The notes under the pieces: generated by a model | Told to the model about the DNA's origin: nothing | The model's input: the letters and a program-made list of their open reading frames with translations, nothing else | Database searches by the model: none | Origin: Stictocephala bisonia | Taxonomy: Eukaryota > Arthropoda > Insecta > Hemiptera > Membracidae | DNA: 64,000 nt | Direction of reading: 5' to 3' | NCBI GenBank assembly: GCA_035578905.1 | Contig: JAQJVL010000081.1 | Location: 1,874,980-1,938,979, forward strand | Position numbers and translations under genes: made by a program | Part shown: piece by piece, positions 33,229 through 45,282 of the stretch | How the letters are laid out: every line of letters begins with the position of its first letter | Position numbering within the stretch: the first letter of the stretch is position 1

Positions 33229-34205
33229 TTAGATGCAGATTGGTCTCTTGCACAATGGTGTTGATAGGAGACTCGTGTAGGTGTCTATCAGTTCTTCAAG
33301 CCCACTGCTAAGCGTGGTGATGGTATCCTGGGGTGATTCATGAGCAACATTATTCGCTCCAGCCATGATAAGAAAGTCTTTATCGGACAGTTCAGGCAAA
33401 TTATTACTGCTTGGACCTACAACTTGTCTCATGGTGGCACTGGGCTTTACAAAGCTAGACAGATTGAACTTTTTACTATTCAGATTGCCTGTAGATGACA
33501 AGATATTTTCCTGCAATAGCCGTCAGTATATGACAGTACTTTGTGGCCTACTTGAGGAGTAAGTTTTGGAACACTTTTGTTTCTTGGGAATGGTTTGCGC
33601 AGAGGTTTTATTAGGGGCTGGTCTAGGCCTCTGAGTGGTGTAGGCCTATATGATGTGCTGTTTGACTCAGATTCAATTTGAGAGATGAAAATCTATTGCG
33701 AAGAGGTAGGAAGTGATCATTATCATTGACAAATACAGTTGGTAGATGAGTTGTGTGCCTACCTTAATTGTGTCTCTTAAAGCGACAAACAGATTCCCAG
33801 CCTCTAGCTGGGTTAGGCCTAGGTGTACCAGTACAGGTTTCATGTGGTTCTTGCAACTTTAAATAACTCATCGAGCTTAATTTCTTAAAGTTTCTAATCG
33901 TTATTAAACTGTTCATTTACTAGCCTAAGCTCACTTATGTCCTTATTTAGCTGTGAAATAACGGCATCCTTACTTGAGAGAATGGCGGCAGTCTCAGCGT
34001 CTTTTTGACTGATACAAGTGTGACATAACCAAGTTTCTTCCTCATTTAAGACAGCTATGTCAATTTGAGCACACTTAGTATGAATCCAGAAACCACATTT
34101 ATCACACTGTATTCTCTTTAGAACTCTCTTTTTACAAAATTTATACAAACAGTGACGAATTTCAACGGAACTACCTTCAAACGTGTCTGTACAGACCGGC
34201 GCCAT
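33229..34205 (-). pseudogene. LINE ORF1 relic: PHD finger plus SGNH-esterase-like piece
   Basis: Read on the minus strand from an ATG at 34205, the first open part (to 33894) has a PHD zinc finger. It shows CLYKFCKKRVLKRIQCDKCG, then FWIHTKC, then TWLCHTC, with the C4-H-C3 spacing, followed by a coiled-coil-like DAVISQLNKDISELR. After a degraded gap a second part (33516-33229) has DFLIMAGANNVAHESPQDTI followed by a helix, which resembles the GxND block of SGNH hydrolases. PHD plus esterase ORF1 proteins are known in CR1-group LINEs, where they bind RNA or nucleic acid and lipid. Both parts are separated by stops, so the gene is dead. Confidence 0.75.
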
Positions 34206-34220
34206 CTTGGATCTTGGACT

Positions 34221-34634
34221 TACTGATATTAAATGAATTTAGGTTTAGACTTTAGTAAGTGAAGTTACGAAATAATATTTTTAATTTTTTTCTTGGTGTA
34301 TCTTAAATTGAAATTTAGATATTTGTGTTCTATTTCTTTTTATTTAATTTTGTTTTTTTTTATTGGATATTATTTTATGTTATAGAATTCTCCGATTGAG
34401 TATGTTGCAGCATCAGCTAAGTATTTTCTTAGTTTTATTTTGAATTTATTAAAGATGTTCTCTTTGTTATTTCTGGTAAAAATGTTGGTCCCAAGTATGT
34501 TATTTTTTGTTTATAAAAATTTATATTATGATGTGAATTTTATTTCTTGTATTATAATTATGTATCTGAAAAGTCTTATAAATTGTCGTTGGTTTTTTCA
34601 TTACGGTATAAATAAAATACTGAAGTGTCGTATA
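34221..34634. other. AT-rich spacer, nothing recognised
   Basis: T-rich sequence without coding motifs. Confidence 0.4.
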
Positions 34635-35430
34635 TTATAATAATAATAAAACATCTTTATTGTCATACGAATTTGTACAAATTTTTGACAAAGTCAATAA
34701 CAGCAATAGCTGTATTAGTGTCGTATATGTTTTGTCCACATAATGTGAGAATTTTCATATTTTTGAAAAAAATGTTCTCATTGATCATATTTTATTTAAT
34801 TTGTTCATGATTCCTATGGATCTTTTTTGTAGTTTAAGGACTTGATCAAGATTTTGTTTACTGGTTAAGAAAGATAAGATCTGTTTTGAAAGCCGAGGAG
34901 TAGAGTTGTCCATGGTGTGCATCCAGGGTCAGATCAGTAATGTCCATGATGTCAAGCCAAGTGTCGGCAAAGGCAGTATAGTGAGTAGAATCCAGTTGCA
35001 GTAATGTCATGTTACATGATTGTAACTTTGATCATAAGAAACAGGTCCTAGTAAGTCACAGTTCAGGTCTCCAATCACGAATATACAATTGTAACAAACC
35101 ATAACAGCTTTAAGAGCTTTCCTAAAAGCAGAAAGATATTAAAGATTTGGATCTCTGTACCATTCACTAGCAAGGATATGCGTTCCATTGATGCTGATAT
35201 CTAAGAACATATGTCAGTGTAGGATTCATGCAATATGTGACTTGACATGTGAGACTTGATGTAGATGGCAACACCTCCACCCCCTTATAGAGGCGATTGT
35301 AACGATAAGAATAGCCTGGCAATTCGACTAATTTATTATTTATGTAAGGTTTTGAGCCTAATCTCAGATATGGATATACGATAAAATAAATTACTATTAA
35401 AAATTCATCACAATGGTAAGACAAATATTG
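34635..35430 (-). pseudogene. LINE fragment with AP-endonuclease remnant
   Basis: Minus strand. A LINE 3'-end-like ATTATTATTA tail and AATAAA region lie at about 34635-34670. The coding remnant at 35420-34860 reads GGVAIYIKSHMSS followed by SEWYRDPNL, then IFVIGDLNCDLLGP, the endonuclease GD-N-D catalytic box, and then a long degraded linker. The RT is absent. The 3'-end and the endonuclease may belong to one internally deleted element or to two insertions. Confidence 0.65.
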
Positions 35431-36179
35431 GGCATTGACATGAGCTGTCCATGCTTATGATATAGGCGAAGTATGCGGCAGAAATTAACGGAGCTGAGTG
35501 GCAACCATGCTTGGGGTGGGGGATGTAGATCAGAGTTCAAGTGTGACAGTGAGGTACATACAGCAGCAGAGGCCAATGTGACCGGGACGCAACAAAAAAT
35601 GTGAAAGAAACTTGCATACACACAAACAAAGCCAGACACACCAGAGAATCTACTTTCGCAAATTTCTAAATTATTTACAAACTGCTTCTATATGGTAACT
35701 AAGGGAAATTAGAAAACTAAATATAATTATCAATGATGCAGATTAAAGTTAACTGAAACAAAAAATACTTATACTACAAATATGTTTAGAAAACATAAAC
35801 AACCATATTGACATTAACTCACATTTACATTATTAATACATAGAAAGAAAACAAACTTCTAGTAACTTATAAATACTATACTTCATCTATAACTATTGTA
35901 TTATGTTGATCATATAAAATATTTCGATTGACAATAGAGTTTTGTCCAAATATTTTGATCTTAACTCTTATACTATAAGAAGGTCAAAATTGCAGAGTTT
36001 ACTTTGCATACCACAAATGTTTTGAATAAGAAGTAAAGCTAAATAGGATTTCATAGTCTTTGACAAATTTAAAAAATGGTAATACTCCTTACAAATTAAT
36101 AAAGCTAGCAAAACTTTGTACAAGTAGTTCAAAAGGAAAAATTCAGGAATACACGAACATATTTGATACCGTATAAATA
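35431..36179. other. AT-rich sequence, nothing recognised
   Basis: No convincing motif. A GC-richer part at 35460-35640 is unassigned. Confidence 0.35.
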
Positions 36180-36660
36180 CAGGAGGAGTAAGAAACGGGG
36201 ATGGAATTTCTCCACTTCTATTTAACTTTGCTTTGGAAGGAGCACTTAAAAAGATAGAGGATGTATAAAGAAGCAAAGTTAGGAGATAAAATCAAAAACC
36301 TTGTATTTAAGGATGATGTAGCCATCCTGAGAAAAGGAGTGACTTATAGAGACTTGCAGGGACATTCTTATTAGAAGCAGCTAAAGAAGGCCTGCAAGTG
36401 AACCAAGAAAAAGCACTGTACCATTACAAACACATAAGCAGAAGAACTGAATGGGAGGGGGAAAGGCTAGAAGAGCTTAACCATGAATTCAAGGTAACAA
36501 AAAAAAAATTAAATACTTAGCAGTTACAATAACATATGACAATACAGATGGTGAAATTCAATACAGATTAGCAGCAGCAAATAGAATTTAATGAAGCCTG
36601 CAAAAATTCCTAAGAGTAAACTCATAACAAGGAAACTTAAATTAAGAATACAAAACCATG
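36180..36660 (+). pseudogene. RTE-like reverse transcriptase fragment
   Basis: The plus-strand reading GVRNGDGISPLLFNFALEGA followed by LKKIE matches the RQGD-LSPLLFN-ALE box of RTE-like RTs. After frameshifts a degenerate FKDDVAIL replaces YADDVAIL. Then come AAKEGLQVNQEKALYH, then a thumb-like VTKKKLNT. The fragment is cut by the GT microsatellite at 36680. The degraded reading beyond it at 37605-37740 could be its continuation. Confidence 0.75.
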
Positions 36661-36675
36661 ATTCTACAAGTTTTA

Positions 36676-37989
<1,314 letters not shown>

Positions 37990-38733
37990 CCCTTAAAGCG
38001 CCATTTACACAATGCCTATTTCCATTAAGCGCTAATTTATTGTAAAAAATCAAAATTATATTTTTTAGTTGCTAATTTTTTTTTCTGTACAGGAAAATAA
38101 AAGATATGATAACATTTTAAAACTTTTATCAGCTTACTCAACCTTTATTTCTTATTTATGAATATGTAAATAAGCAAGCTTTTACTTGAAAGAAATCCTC
38201 TGGCATAGATCACTTATACAGTATGAATCAATACAAAATATTATTACTATTAATAAAATATGTATGATTGAATAAATTTACCTGTTTATAAACTGATAAA
38301 GACAGGGCCTGCACATAACACTTATAATAAAAAACAAGTAAATACATATAGCACTTGAATACGATGTATTTAGTACCTTGCACAAAATCGCCAAAATCAA
38401 AATTGACCGGATTATTCATATTGACACTTAAAACTAATAAATTACTAACATATATTAAACTAATGATAAAAACAACTAAATACACAGTTTCAAAGAGGTG
38501 AGGCAGCGGACAATGATGACCGCTTGGTTGGATAGTAGTTGCGTGAATATGCGTTAGTGGCATTGTGTGACGCAGCAGAAATGTACACTGCCAGACAAAA
38601 ACCAGTCTCATAGTGATTGACAGGAACGCACTACCGGATTAAATTAGAAAGATTACTTTTTTAACCATTACACATATATGCGCATACATCGTTTAGAGCA
38701 AAGTCAATATATGCACTTACGGCGTGATAAGGG
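37990..38733. mobile_element. piggyBac-type MITE, 744 bp
   Basis: The left end CCCTTAAAGCGCC is preceded by TTAA (37986-37989). The right end, read inward, is CCCTTATCACGCCG and is followed by TTAA (38734-38737). A CCCTT-type terminus with a TTAA duplication is the piggyBac signature. The terminal repeats are short and imperfect. The interior has no transposase similarity. The open frame at 38228-38611 on the minus strand is not recognised as a gene. Confidence 0.65.
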
Positions 38734-38910
38734 TTAAGACTATAATCTGTCATGTCACTTTTCATATTGTTATTGCACTTCTTTGTAAGATACAATGCAA
38801 TACAACGGTAATGTGCTGTAGTCTGTGCTTCTGCTATTAGGAATGTTGGCTTCATAGAGCTGCCATGCAAGTGACGTGATTCAGTGTTAAATGACTGTCT
38901 GTGTATAGGT

Positions 38911-38981
38911 GTCATTACTACTGTACCTGTATGTGTGTGGGTTTGTTATTACCACTGTATGTATATGGGTGGGTGGGGTGA
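38911..38981 (+). repeat. Two diverged units of the dispersed minisatellite
   Basis: GTCATTACTACTGTACCTGT and TTATTACCACTGTATGTATA followed by TGGGTGGGTGGGG resemble the 36-bp unit at 16845-17305. Confidence 0.7.
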
Positions 38982-40424
38982 GACTAAGACCTTACACAAC
39001 TCTGTGGTGACGTGGTCTCAATGTAAGGGAAGGGGAAGCGCCCCTCAACAGTGAAGGCAATGTAAATACTGCATTCATAAAGGCTATCCCCAAAATCGTT
39101 GGTAATAACAAATTATGATAGCACAAAGGCTTAAAGATTATTCATGATGTAATGATTAAAATATGATGTTCAAAACCTAGAAATGTTGATATTTGTTTGA
39201 TAAATTAGTACTGTATTCCCAAATTTAAAGTGTCTGAATTTGTGAAGGGAGGGCTCAGTGAGATTCAAATTCTGTGGAAGTTAGAGGTAAGAATAGGCCC
39301 TCGGCTGACACAATGACATGTAGAGATGAACCGTGCAACCTTGCCTGATCAATAATGTAAACACCAAATAATCATACCTACCATTATAATTTCATATTTT
39401 TCATGATAGGGCCTGAATAAAAAAAATGTAACCTGACAAACTTTATTTTTGTTTGGCTTCCAGTAATAGCCTAGGCTAATGTAGACGTCATGATTTAATT
39501 AATTTTATAACCTTCAATTTCATTTAATTTAGCCTAACTAAGTATTTGTGAAATAATATAATAAATTATAAGCTTATAATATTCTAAATACACTCTATAC
39601 TAGGCCTAATAAAAACTCACAATAAACACGTCTCCTCACAATAGAATTCATAAATACTATACGAGCAGTCTACAGTTGATCCACCTTCAACAACAATTGA
39701 AATTTTGATTTTAGGGACTTAAAAACAATAATATTGTGTAAATATTTGTGTATATGAATATTCTACATTTTCAAACAACAAATTACAATATTAATATTAT
39801 TTGACGTCCACCTATATATTTGGTTGTTCCATTGTTTCCTACATAAAAAAATAGTACATTACGAATCTACTCTCTACATTACAAGTAAGGAACATGAAAA
39901 TAAACTGGAAAGTTGAAAAAGAACCACAAAATGTTGTACCACACATACTGTATAATTGTACTGTTATAGCACTAGGCTAAGAAAAAAGAAACACATAATG
40001 GTTTGTAGAGAGGGAAAAAATATAATAATTTCTATGAAGGTAAAATATTATGATTGCTTGAGAAAATAAATAGGAACCCTTTTTCTTTGTGACAATGAGA
40101 AGTGTAAAGTGCATAGTTCCTTTATTCCAATTAAAGTTATTAACAGATTTTTAATTTGTATGACATATTTAATTGTTGTTATTGATATACGTTTTAATAT
40201 TTTAAATTTCAAACACTTAATATATTTAATATGTTTTCATTTTAAATACTGGTTTAGTTATAAGAAATAGTAAAATGCAAATAGTCAATAGTCCATAAAT
40301 GCGTAAACAATCGCCCTTTACGATCGGCCAGTGCAGTGACCGCCTCGCTCAGAGTCGATGTTCTTATATGACTAGTAGGCCAGCCACGAGGACCCTCGCC
40401 GAACGTACAGTACCTTTATGTTGT
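38982..40424. other. AT-rich sequence, nothing recognised
   Basis: Includes a GC-rich micro-hairpin GGGGAAGCGCCCCTC near 39028. No gene was found. Confidence 0.4.
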
Positions 40425-40840
40425 TATGGATGCAATGCTTTTCAATCTTGCACCATCATCTATTCGTAGATCAGTTCTGGGCCTAACGTTATTGTACAAG
40501 ATCGTGAATGGAGTCATAGACCGCCCTGATATTTTTACGATATATAAAAATTAATATTTTCAATAGTTGTATTGCTGATAGTATGATGCTATATTTTTCT
40601 CCTCCGTTAAAAGGCACATGTGTTATTCTTTTCTTTTTTTTTTTTTTTTGTAGATGAGACAGCAGAAGTTTCTTCTTCTTCTCCATGAAGTAGCTTAAAT
40701 ATTTTGTTTCTGTTGAACTTAATAATAACCAACATACTTATACTTTATTCTTGATTGTCAATTTTTTCAGTGGATCAATTCTAATTCATTTAAAGCCAAG
40801 ATTGTTGATATTTTAAGTAATTTATCCTAAATTTTGATTA
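40425..40840 (+). pseudogene. 3'-terminal fragment of a LINE pol
   Basis: The plus-strand reading MLFNLAPSSIRRSVLGLTLL followed by YKIVNGVIDRPDIF matches the post-RT tail of CR1/Jockey-group LINEs (RR----LLYKI-NG-ID-P). After frameshifts only low-complexity translation follows. Upstream RT is absent. Confidence 0.6.
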
Positions 40841-41329
40841 GAAATGGTAAGTAGAATTTTTCTAACCTGAAATTTGACTAGGCCTATTAATTTATGTAGT
40901 TTTAAAATTAATTTTTATCTGTTGATCATTAACCCTAGATTCGCCATATCCATATTAGATTCACCCTTATAAAATTCTACAGGGTTTAAGGAAAATAAGC
41001 TACTTCCTGATTTGCATTTATCAAAAGGTAACCAGGCTTGTGCCTATAATTATTGTATCAGTAAAAATGTACAATGAGTATTTCTGATTTTGAAGTTTTC
41101 TTAACACCCCCACAAAATAGCCTAGCCTATTTCGGAATGAACATGAAAAAATTATGACTCAAAGACTCTTTTGATCCTTCAAAATTTAACCATTTTGAAC
41201 GCTATTAGCATTGTGGGGTATTAGCATTGTGCAAAATTTTGTCCTGTTCACCAACATGGAAAGGATATTGCAATCAAACTATTATTATGTGTTAGGGTTG
41301 ATATGCGCATAACATAACCTAATTCCTGG
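40841..41329. other. AT-rich sequence, nothing recognised
   Basis: Contains one doubled phrase, TATTAGCATTGTG, at about 41205-41230. Confidence 0.4.
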
Positions 41330-41468
41330 TAACTTAGCACTTTCTAGATGCTTCTGAATATATGATTTCTTGTTGAAAAAGTGGTGAAATATGGGATTAT
41401 ATTTCTTAAGGAGGTTGATTTTATTTGTGGATCTCATTTTTTACTAAAAAATCGAAAAAAAAGTTAGT
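41330..41468 (+). repeat. Satellite monomer (about 198 bp), left of the transposon
   Basis: CTTGTTGAAAAAGTGGTGAA and the downstream AAAAATCGAAAAAAAAG repeat the monomer that resumes on the other side of the transposon at 45289. With the transposon removed, the spacing between equivalent points is close to 198 bp. Confidence 0.75.
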
Positions 41469-41496
41469 TTAATAATGTTATATCGTTAGCCTAGAA

Positions 41497-41770
41497 TGAC
41501 AAGGTTCTATCTGGCATAAACCTAGTTTTGAGAAAACAGCTGTTAAAGATTTGGTTTATTACTGCGTAACCATTTTAAATCAAATACCCGCAAACTTTTG
41601 GTACTACCTTTCTAACATCAAAACCAAAATGTTTACACTTCTCTAGACAATTTTGGCTACTCAATACCCAAAATATGAAATATTTAAAATATTAGTTGGA
41701 ACCTTGTCACTGTAAATTTTGGAAAATCTTTGAGTTACAAGGTTCCATCTCTCACATGGAACCATGTCAT
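41497..41770. promoter_or_regulatory. Left subterminal motif cluster, likely transposase-binding sites
   Basis: Copies of TGGAACCTTGTCA or its complement occur at 41497-41510 (in the TIR), 41697-41710, 41735-41750 and 41756-41770. The last two form a divergent pair. Function is inferred from position and repetition. Confidence 0.6.
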
Positions 41771-42048
41771 ATTAATATTCACGCTCACTTTAGCCTAGGA
41801 TGTTTTCATGCTTACCTAAATGTTTCATAATAGACAGTATTAACTTGTTTGTCATACAATTTTTTAATTATTTAATTATTTTTTAAATAAATTCAATGAA
41901 AAATATATATATTCCTGTTTAAAAAATTGAATTTTCTTAAAAAGGAGTTTTTAAATGTTAAAATGAAAGACACATTATTGTTCATAGAAACATGATTATA
42001 TTTTACATTACACAGCTAAAATGACACAAAACTTCAAGACAGATATGC

Positions 42049-44854
42049 CTACAACTTAAGGACTACAGTATAAAATTCTCTATCTTGCAAAGGCATAAAC
42101 TTAAACATATCTCTTATGTCTTTCACTTTATCTTCCGGAAGTGTTGGTTTGCACTTGAGTGTGTTCGGTTTTATCAGTCTCCATATAGGTACACTGGCGT
42201 CAGGCTTTGTTTTCTTCATAGATTTTCTTCTTGGCGTTTCGATGAACCGCAAATTTACATCAACTATCTTGCTGTCCAAGAAAGAAGTAGTATATGAGGC
42301 TTCGTGTAATGACTGGCTAAAACTCAACATAGAGACTTGGAAAAATGGGATCATTTTAAAGTTCAAGTTTTTTGATGATGATCCAAAGTCAAAGAAATCA
42401 TTTTCAGTCATTTGCAGGACTCTGATAGGGTGGCTGCGGTTTAGACCTTTCAGTATTCTTATACGGCCTAAAGGAGAGTAAAACTCTGTGTTCTTCATTC
42501 CCTTTTCAATAAGGCTGTGAGCGTTATCAACCTCTTGAATACAAGAGTGACCAGGTACTGAATACTTCATGGTAAGTTTTGTAATATGTGGATGAGCATG
42601 AAGGAAATTTTGCACAGCACAAGAAATAAAAGAATTTCGGTTTTGTGGAACACAAGAATCACTCCACAATACAAGCTCTGTAAATTCGTGCTCAATAGCT
42701 ACTTGCGTTAAGATCTTAAATAAAGCACTCGCCAAGTCATTTCCGCTTCTTCCTGAAATAGCTTCAGTCCATAAAGCACAGTATATTGTTTTACTTTGAG
42801 AAAAATGTGCTGTAAGATTGTACGTATTTAGTTTACGCTTATAAAAAAATGAACTTATTTCAGCTCTTGGACAAGAAATAACATTCTCAAGGTCAAAACA
42901 AAGTACAGGCACATCCTTGTTTTCTCTGTCAATCTTACGATTTTCTCGCATTGCTGTTTTTTCAGCGATATGTTTTTCGTAGAGTTCCTTTTGATCAGCG
43001 GTGACTATATTTTGTGATGTGGACACCCTATATGCTTCACAAGAGTCACACCTATCCGATTTTCTAGAATGAAAATCTAAATTATACTCTGATACAAAAA
43101 TGTGTCGATACATACTAGGCTCTACTGGCTTTTTGTTCTCTTCTTCACATTTTTGCTTATACATATTGTACATTTTTGAAACATTAAGGTTTTGGTCTAA
43201 ATATTGCCGATTTGTTGTAGCGCGGCAATAATGCGATTCTACTTTAGGAAACGAATTGATGTGCTCTCTCACATAGTGTTTTACGTCTTCATCTAGAGAA
43301 CGACTGCTTTTCGGATTAGAACCTCTTCCATCTGATTTAGGTGCATTTGTTAGGGGATCTTTATTTTTATGCACATTATAAATAGGTTTTTGAGAGATAT
43401 GCAGGGTTCCTAAGTAGAATTTTTTACAAACTTGTATTTTATCTGCCCCAACAAGAAAATAATACTTAAAAGAAAACTTTTTGTAGGATTGGTGGTTAGG
43501 ATCTTTTGATTTAGAAGTCAAGTTTCTGATTGTTGTTCTTAAAAGAAAATGGTACTTTTCATTTTGGGTCATTTTATAATAAGAGTTGAATTGAGCTTCT
43601 CTTTCAATATGACTAACGTTTTTACTACATTTAAACAGACAGTGATTAGCACAGTCCTTTAGGTTTCTAATTTGTTTAGCTGGAACTTCAACTCCCCTTC
43701 GACTTACATAGCTAACACCAGCTTGATGACATTTTGTTCTTAGGTTACTTTTCCAAGAAGATACATCACGGGATTTCCTCCTAACTATGTTTTTTTTGTT
43801 TGGCTCTCCGATATTAGAGTTTCTATTTTCATCTTGGTTTTCATTAAGAAATGGGCTTGTTTCATCAATGATTTCAAAATTGATTAACTGAGGGCTCACC
43901 TGTGATTCAAATGAAGTTGTAAGAGGTACCTCAATATTTTCTACATTTTTGTCCTCATCTGATTTTAAAATATTGGTTCGCTCACCGCATACATTCACCT
44001 TACAGGACTCTGAAGTTGATTGGACCTTTTCTGTTGATAGGCCTACATTTTCTGGCTTGCTGGTTTTATTCTTTCTCCGCCTAAAAAGTAAAAAAAGAAC
44101 AATTATTAAACTGAAGTTACTTATTTGATTAATTTTTACAAACTGAAAATAGGTCATATCGGTTATTTAACTGCCTTTACTACATATAGTGTTGCGTTTT
44201 AAATATATTTTAGACTTTAATTCTGCCTAACTTTATATTTATAGCAACATGTAGGCCTATTTTGTAATTTAGGCTTATAACTGAATTTCCTAAAGGTGGA
44301 ACTAATTTAGTGTAATTTAATCATAAGGTAGGCCTACCTTGAATTGTTGTTTACAAAACTCATTACAACTAGGGTTATGACATAGGAAATTTGGTGTACC
44401 ACCAAATCTTGTACACAAAATTAAGTTGGGCTTATAAATTCAATTCTATAATTTGAATAAAAATGCTTAATTGTAACTGATAAACTTACCAGACGAAAAA
44501 TTTGTTATAACTATTATATCATTGTATTGTCATGTCATAAATAAATAAGTGTGTGGTATATAATTTTACAGTAGCTAACTGTAAAATGAATATAATATAT
44601 AAAACACACTCCAAAATGAATAAAAATATTAAAGCAGATAATATAAAAACATTTTAAGGGCTAGGCTTGATATGTAAATGAAAATAACCTATAAAAATCA
44701 CGTAATACAACTCTTACCTTTTAGTAAAGTTTTCATAATTATCTGAATCTTCTGAACTACTTTCAGGTATATATGAATCCTCAGAATCTTCTAATTGATC
44801 ATCCTTGTCTAACATATCGTTTACCATAGATCTTAAATATTCTAAACTACTCAT
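42049..44854 (-). CDS. Two-exon transposase-like protein of the 41.5-45.3 kb transposon
   Basis: Minus strand. Exon 1 is 44854-44718: it starts at ATG, encodes 45 residues beginning MSSLEYLRSMV plus an acidic serine-rich tail, and ends at AAAAG/GTAAGAG. Exon 2 is 44080-42049: acceptor TTTTTAG/GCGGAG, stop at 42049. The junction is in frame and gives 722 residues. The reading frame that extends exon 2 upstream into TTTTTAG is intron, not protein. Cysteine clusters lie near 189-197 (CANHCLFKC) and 390-393 (KSDRCDSC). An RNase-H-like catalytic core is suggested by VLCFDLENV (D442), LVLWSDSCVPQNRNSF (D520) and PGHSCIQEVDNAHSLIE (D564 or E571). I know this KSDRC / SD-C--QN-N / GH-----D--H--IE family from many arthropod hypothetical proteins but cannot give its superfamily name. 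No stop or frameshift was found, so it may be active. Confidence 0.85.
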
Positions 44855-44979
44855 TTCACCGAATTAACATGGAGAATTCACCTAGAATGCTAAAGGCTTG
44901 CAAAACAATGAGAATGGAATGAAGAATATGTTATCAGGTGTTTGGCGCCAGAAGAAACAGCTGATTAGAAATTAGTCAG

Positions 44980-45263
44980 ATGGAACCTTGTCACATCAAA
45001 CTATATTCCATAGAGATACTTTTAGAGTGACAAAGTTCTATTTGTCAGAGTTTAGCGTGACAAGGTTCCCACTAACGGACATGGAACCTTGTCACACTAA
45101 TTTTGCATTTTTAAGCTCTCAGATGGAACCTTGGCATTTTTTTAATTCGTTAATGGAGCAAGATAAATTAATATACGTAAGCGCATTTGGAAGATGAATT
45201 AAAATGGAACCTTGTCATGCTGACAACTAAATTTTTCCAATTTTGTCAGATGGAACCTTGTCA
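44980..45263. promoter_or_regulatory. Right subterminal motif cluster, likely transposase-binding sites
   Basis: ATGGAACCTTGTCAC-like copies lie at 44980-44994, 45081-45095, 45123-45136, 45203-45217 and 45250-45263. Complementary GTGACAAGGTTC-like copies lie at 45027-45040 and 45057-45070. They also sit 130-400 bp upstream of the transposase ATG, so they could influence its promoter. Confidence 0.6.
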
Positions 45264-45282
45264 TTCTAGGCTAACGATATAA

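Larger units (their letters stand above)
28405..34220 (-). mobile_element. CR1-like LINE relic interrupted by two DNA elements
   Basis: One minus-strand LINE can be followed from a 5' end at about 34220 to a 3' end at about 28405, where A/T-rich tail sequence adjoins the 28S fragment. It contains an ORF1 with PHD finger and esterase-like piece, and an RT. The endonuclease expected between them is not found, so an internal deletion is likely. A fold-back element (28596-29789) sits in its 3' UTR, and a TIR transposon (31009-32145) splits its RT. Without these it would be about 3.5 kb. Confidence 0.7.
41469..45282 (-). mobile_element. Apparently intact DNA transposon with a two-exon transposase, 3.8 kb
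   Basis: The ends carry inverted repeats of about 35 bp. The left one at 41478 is TTATATCGTTAGCCTAGAAT followed by GACAAGGTTCTATCTG, and the right one is its reverse complement, ending at 45282, with one mismatch. AGTTAGT occurs directly right of the element (45282-45288) and at 41462-41468 on the left, so a 6-7-bp target duplication is likely, leaving 9 unmatched bases at the left tip. The element interrupts a tandem satellite monomer, which confirms insertion. Between TIRs and gene lie multiple copies of an ATGGAACCTTGTCAC motif. The superfamily is undecided. A 6-bp duplication and TA-Y-like tips would fit IS3EU, but I could not verify this. Confidence 0.85.

Noticed and set aside
44081..44157. 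Hydrophobic N-terminus (membrane segment) of the 42-44 kb protein
   Set aside because: This part is intron read through the acceptor. The true N-terminus comes from exon 1 at 44718-44854.
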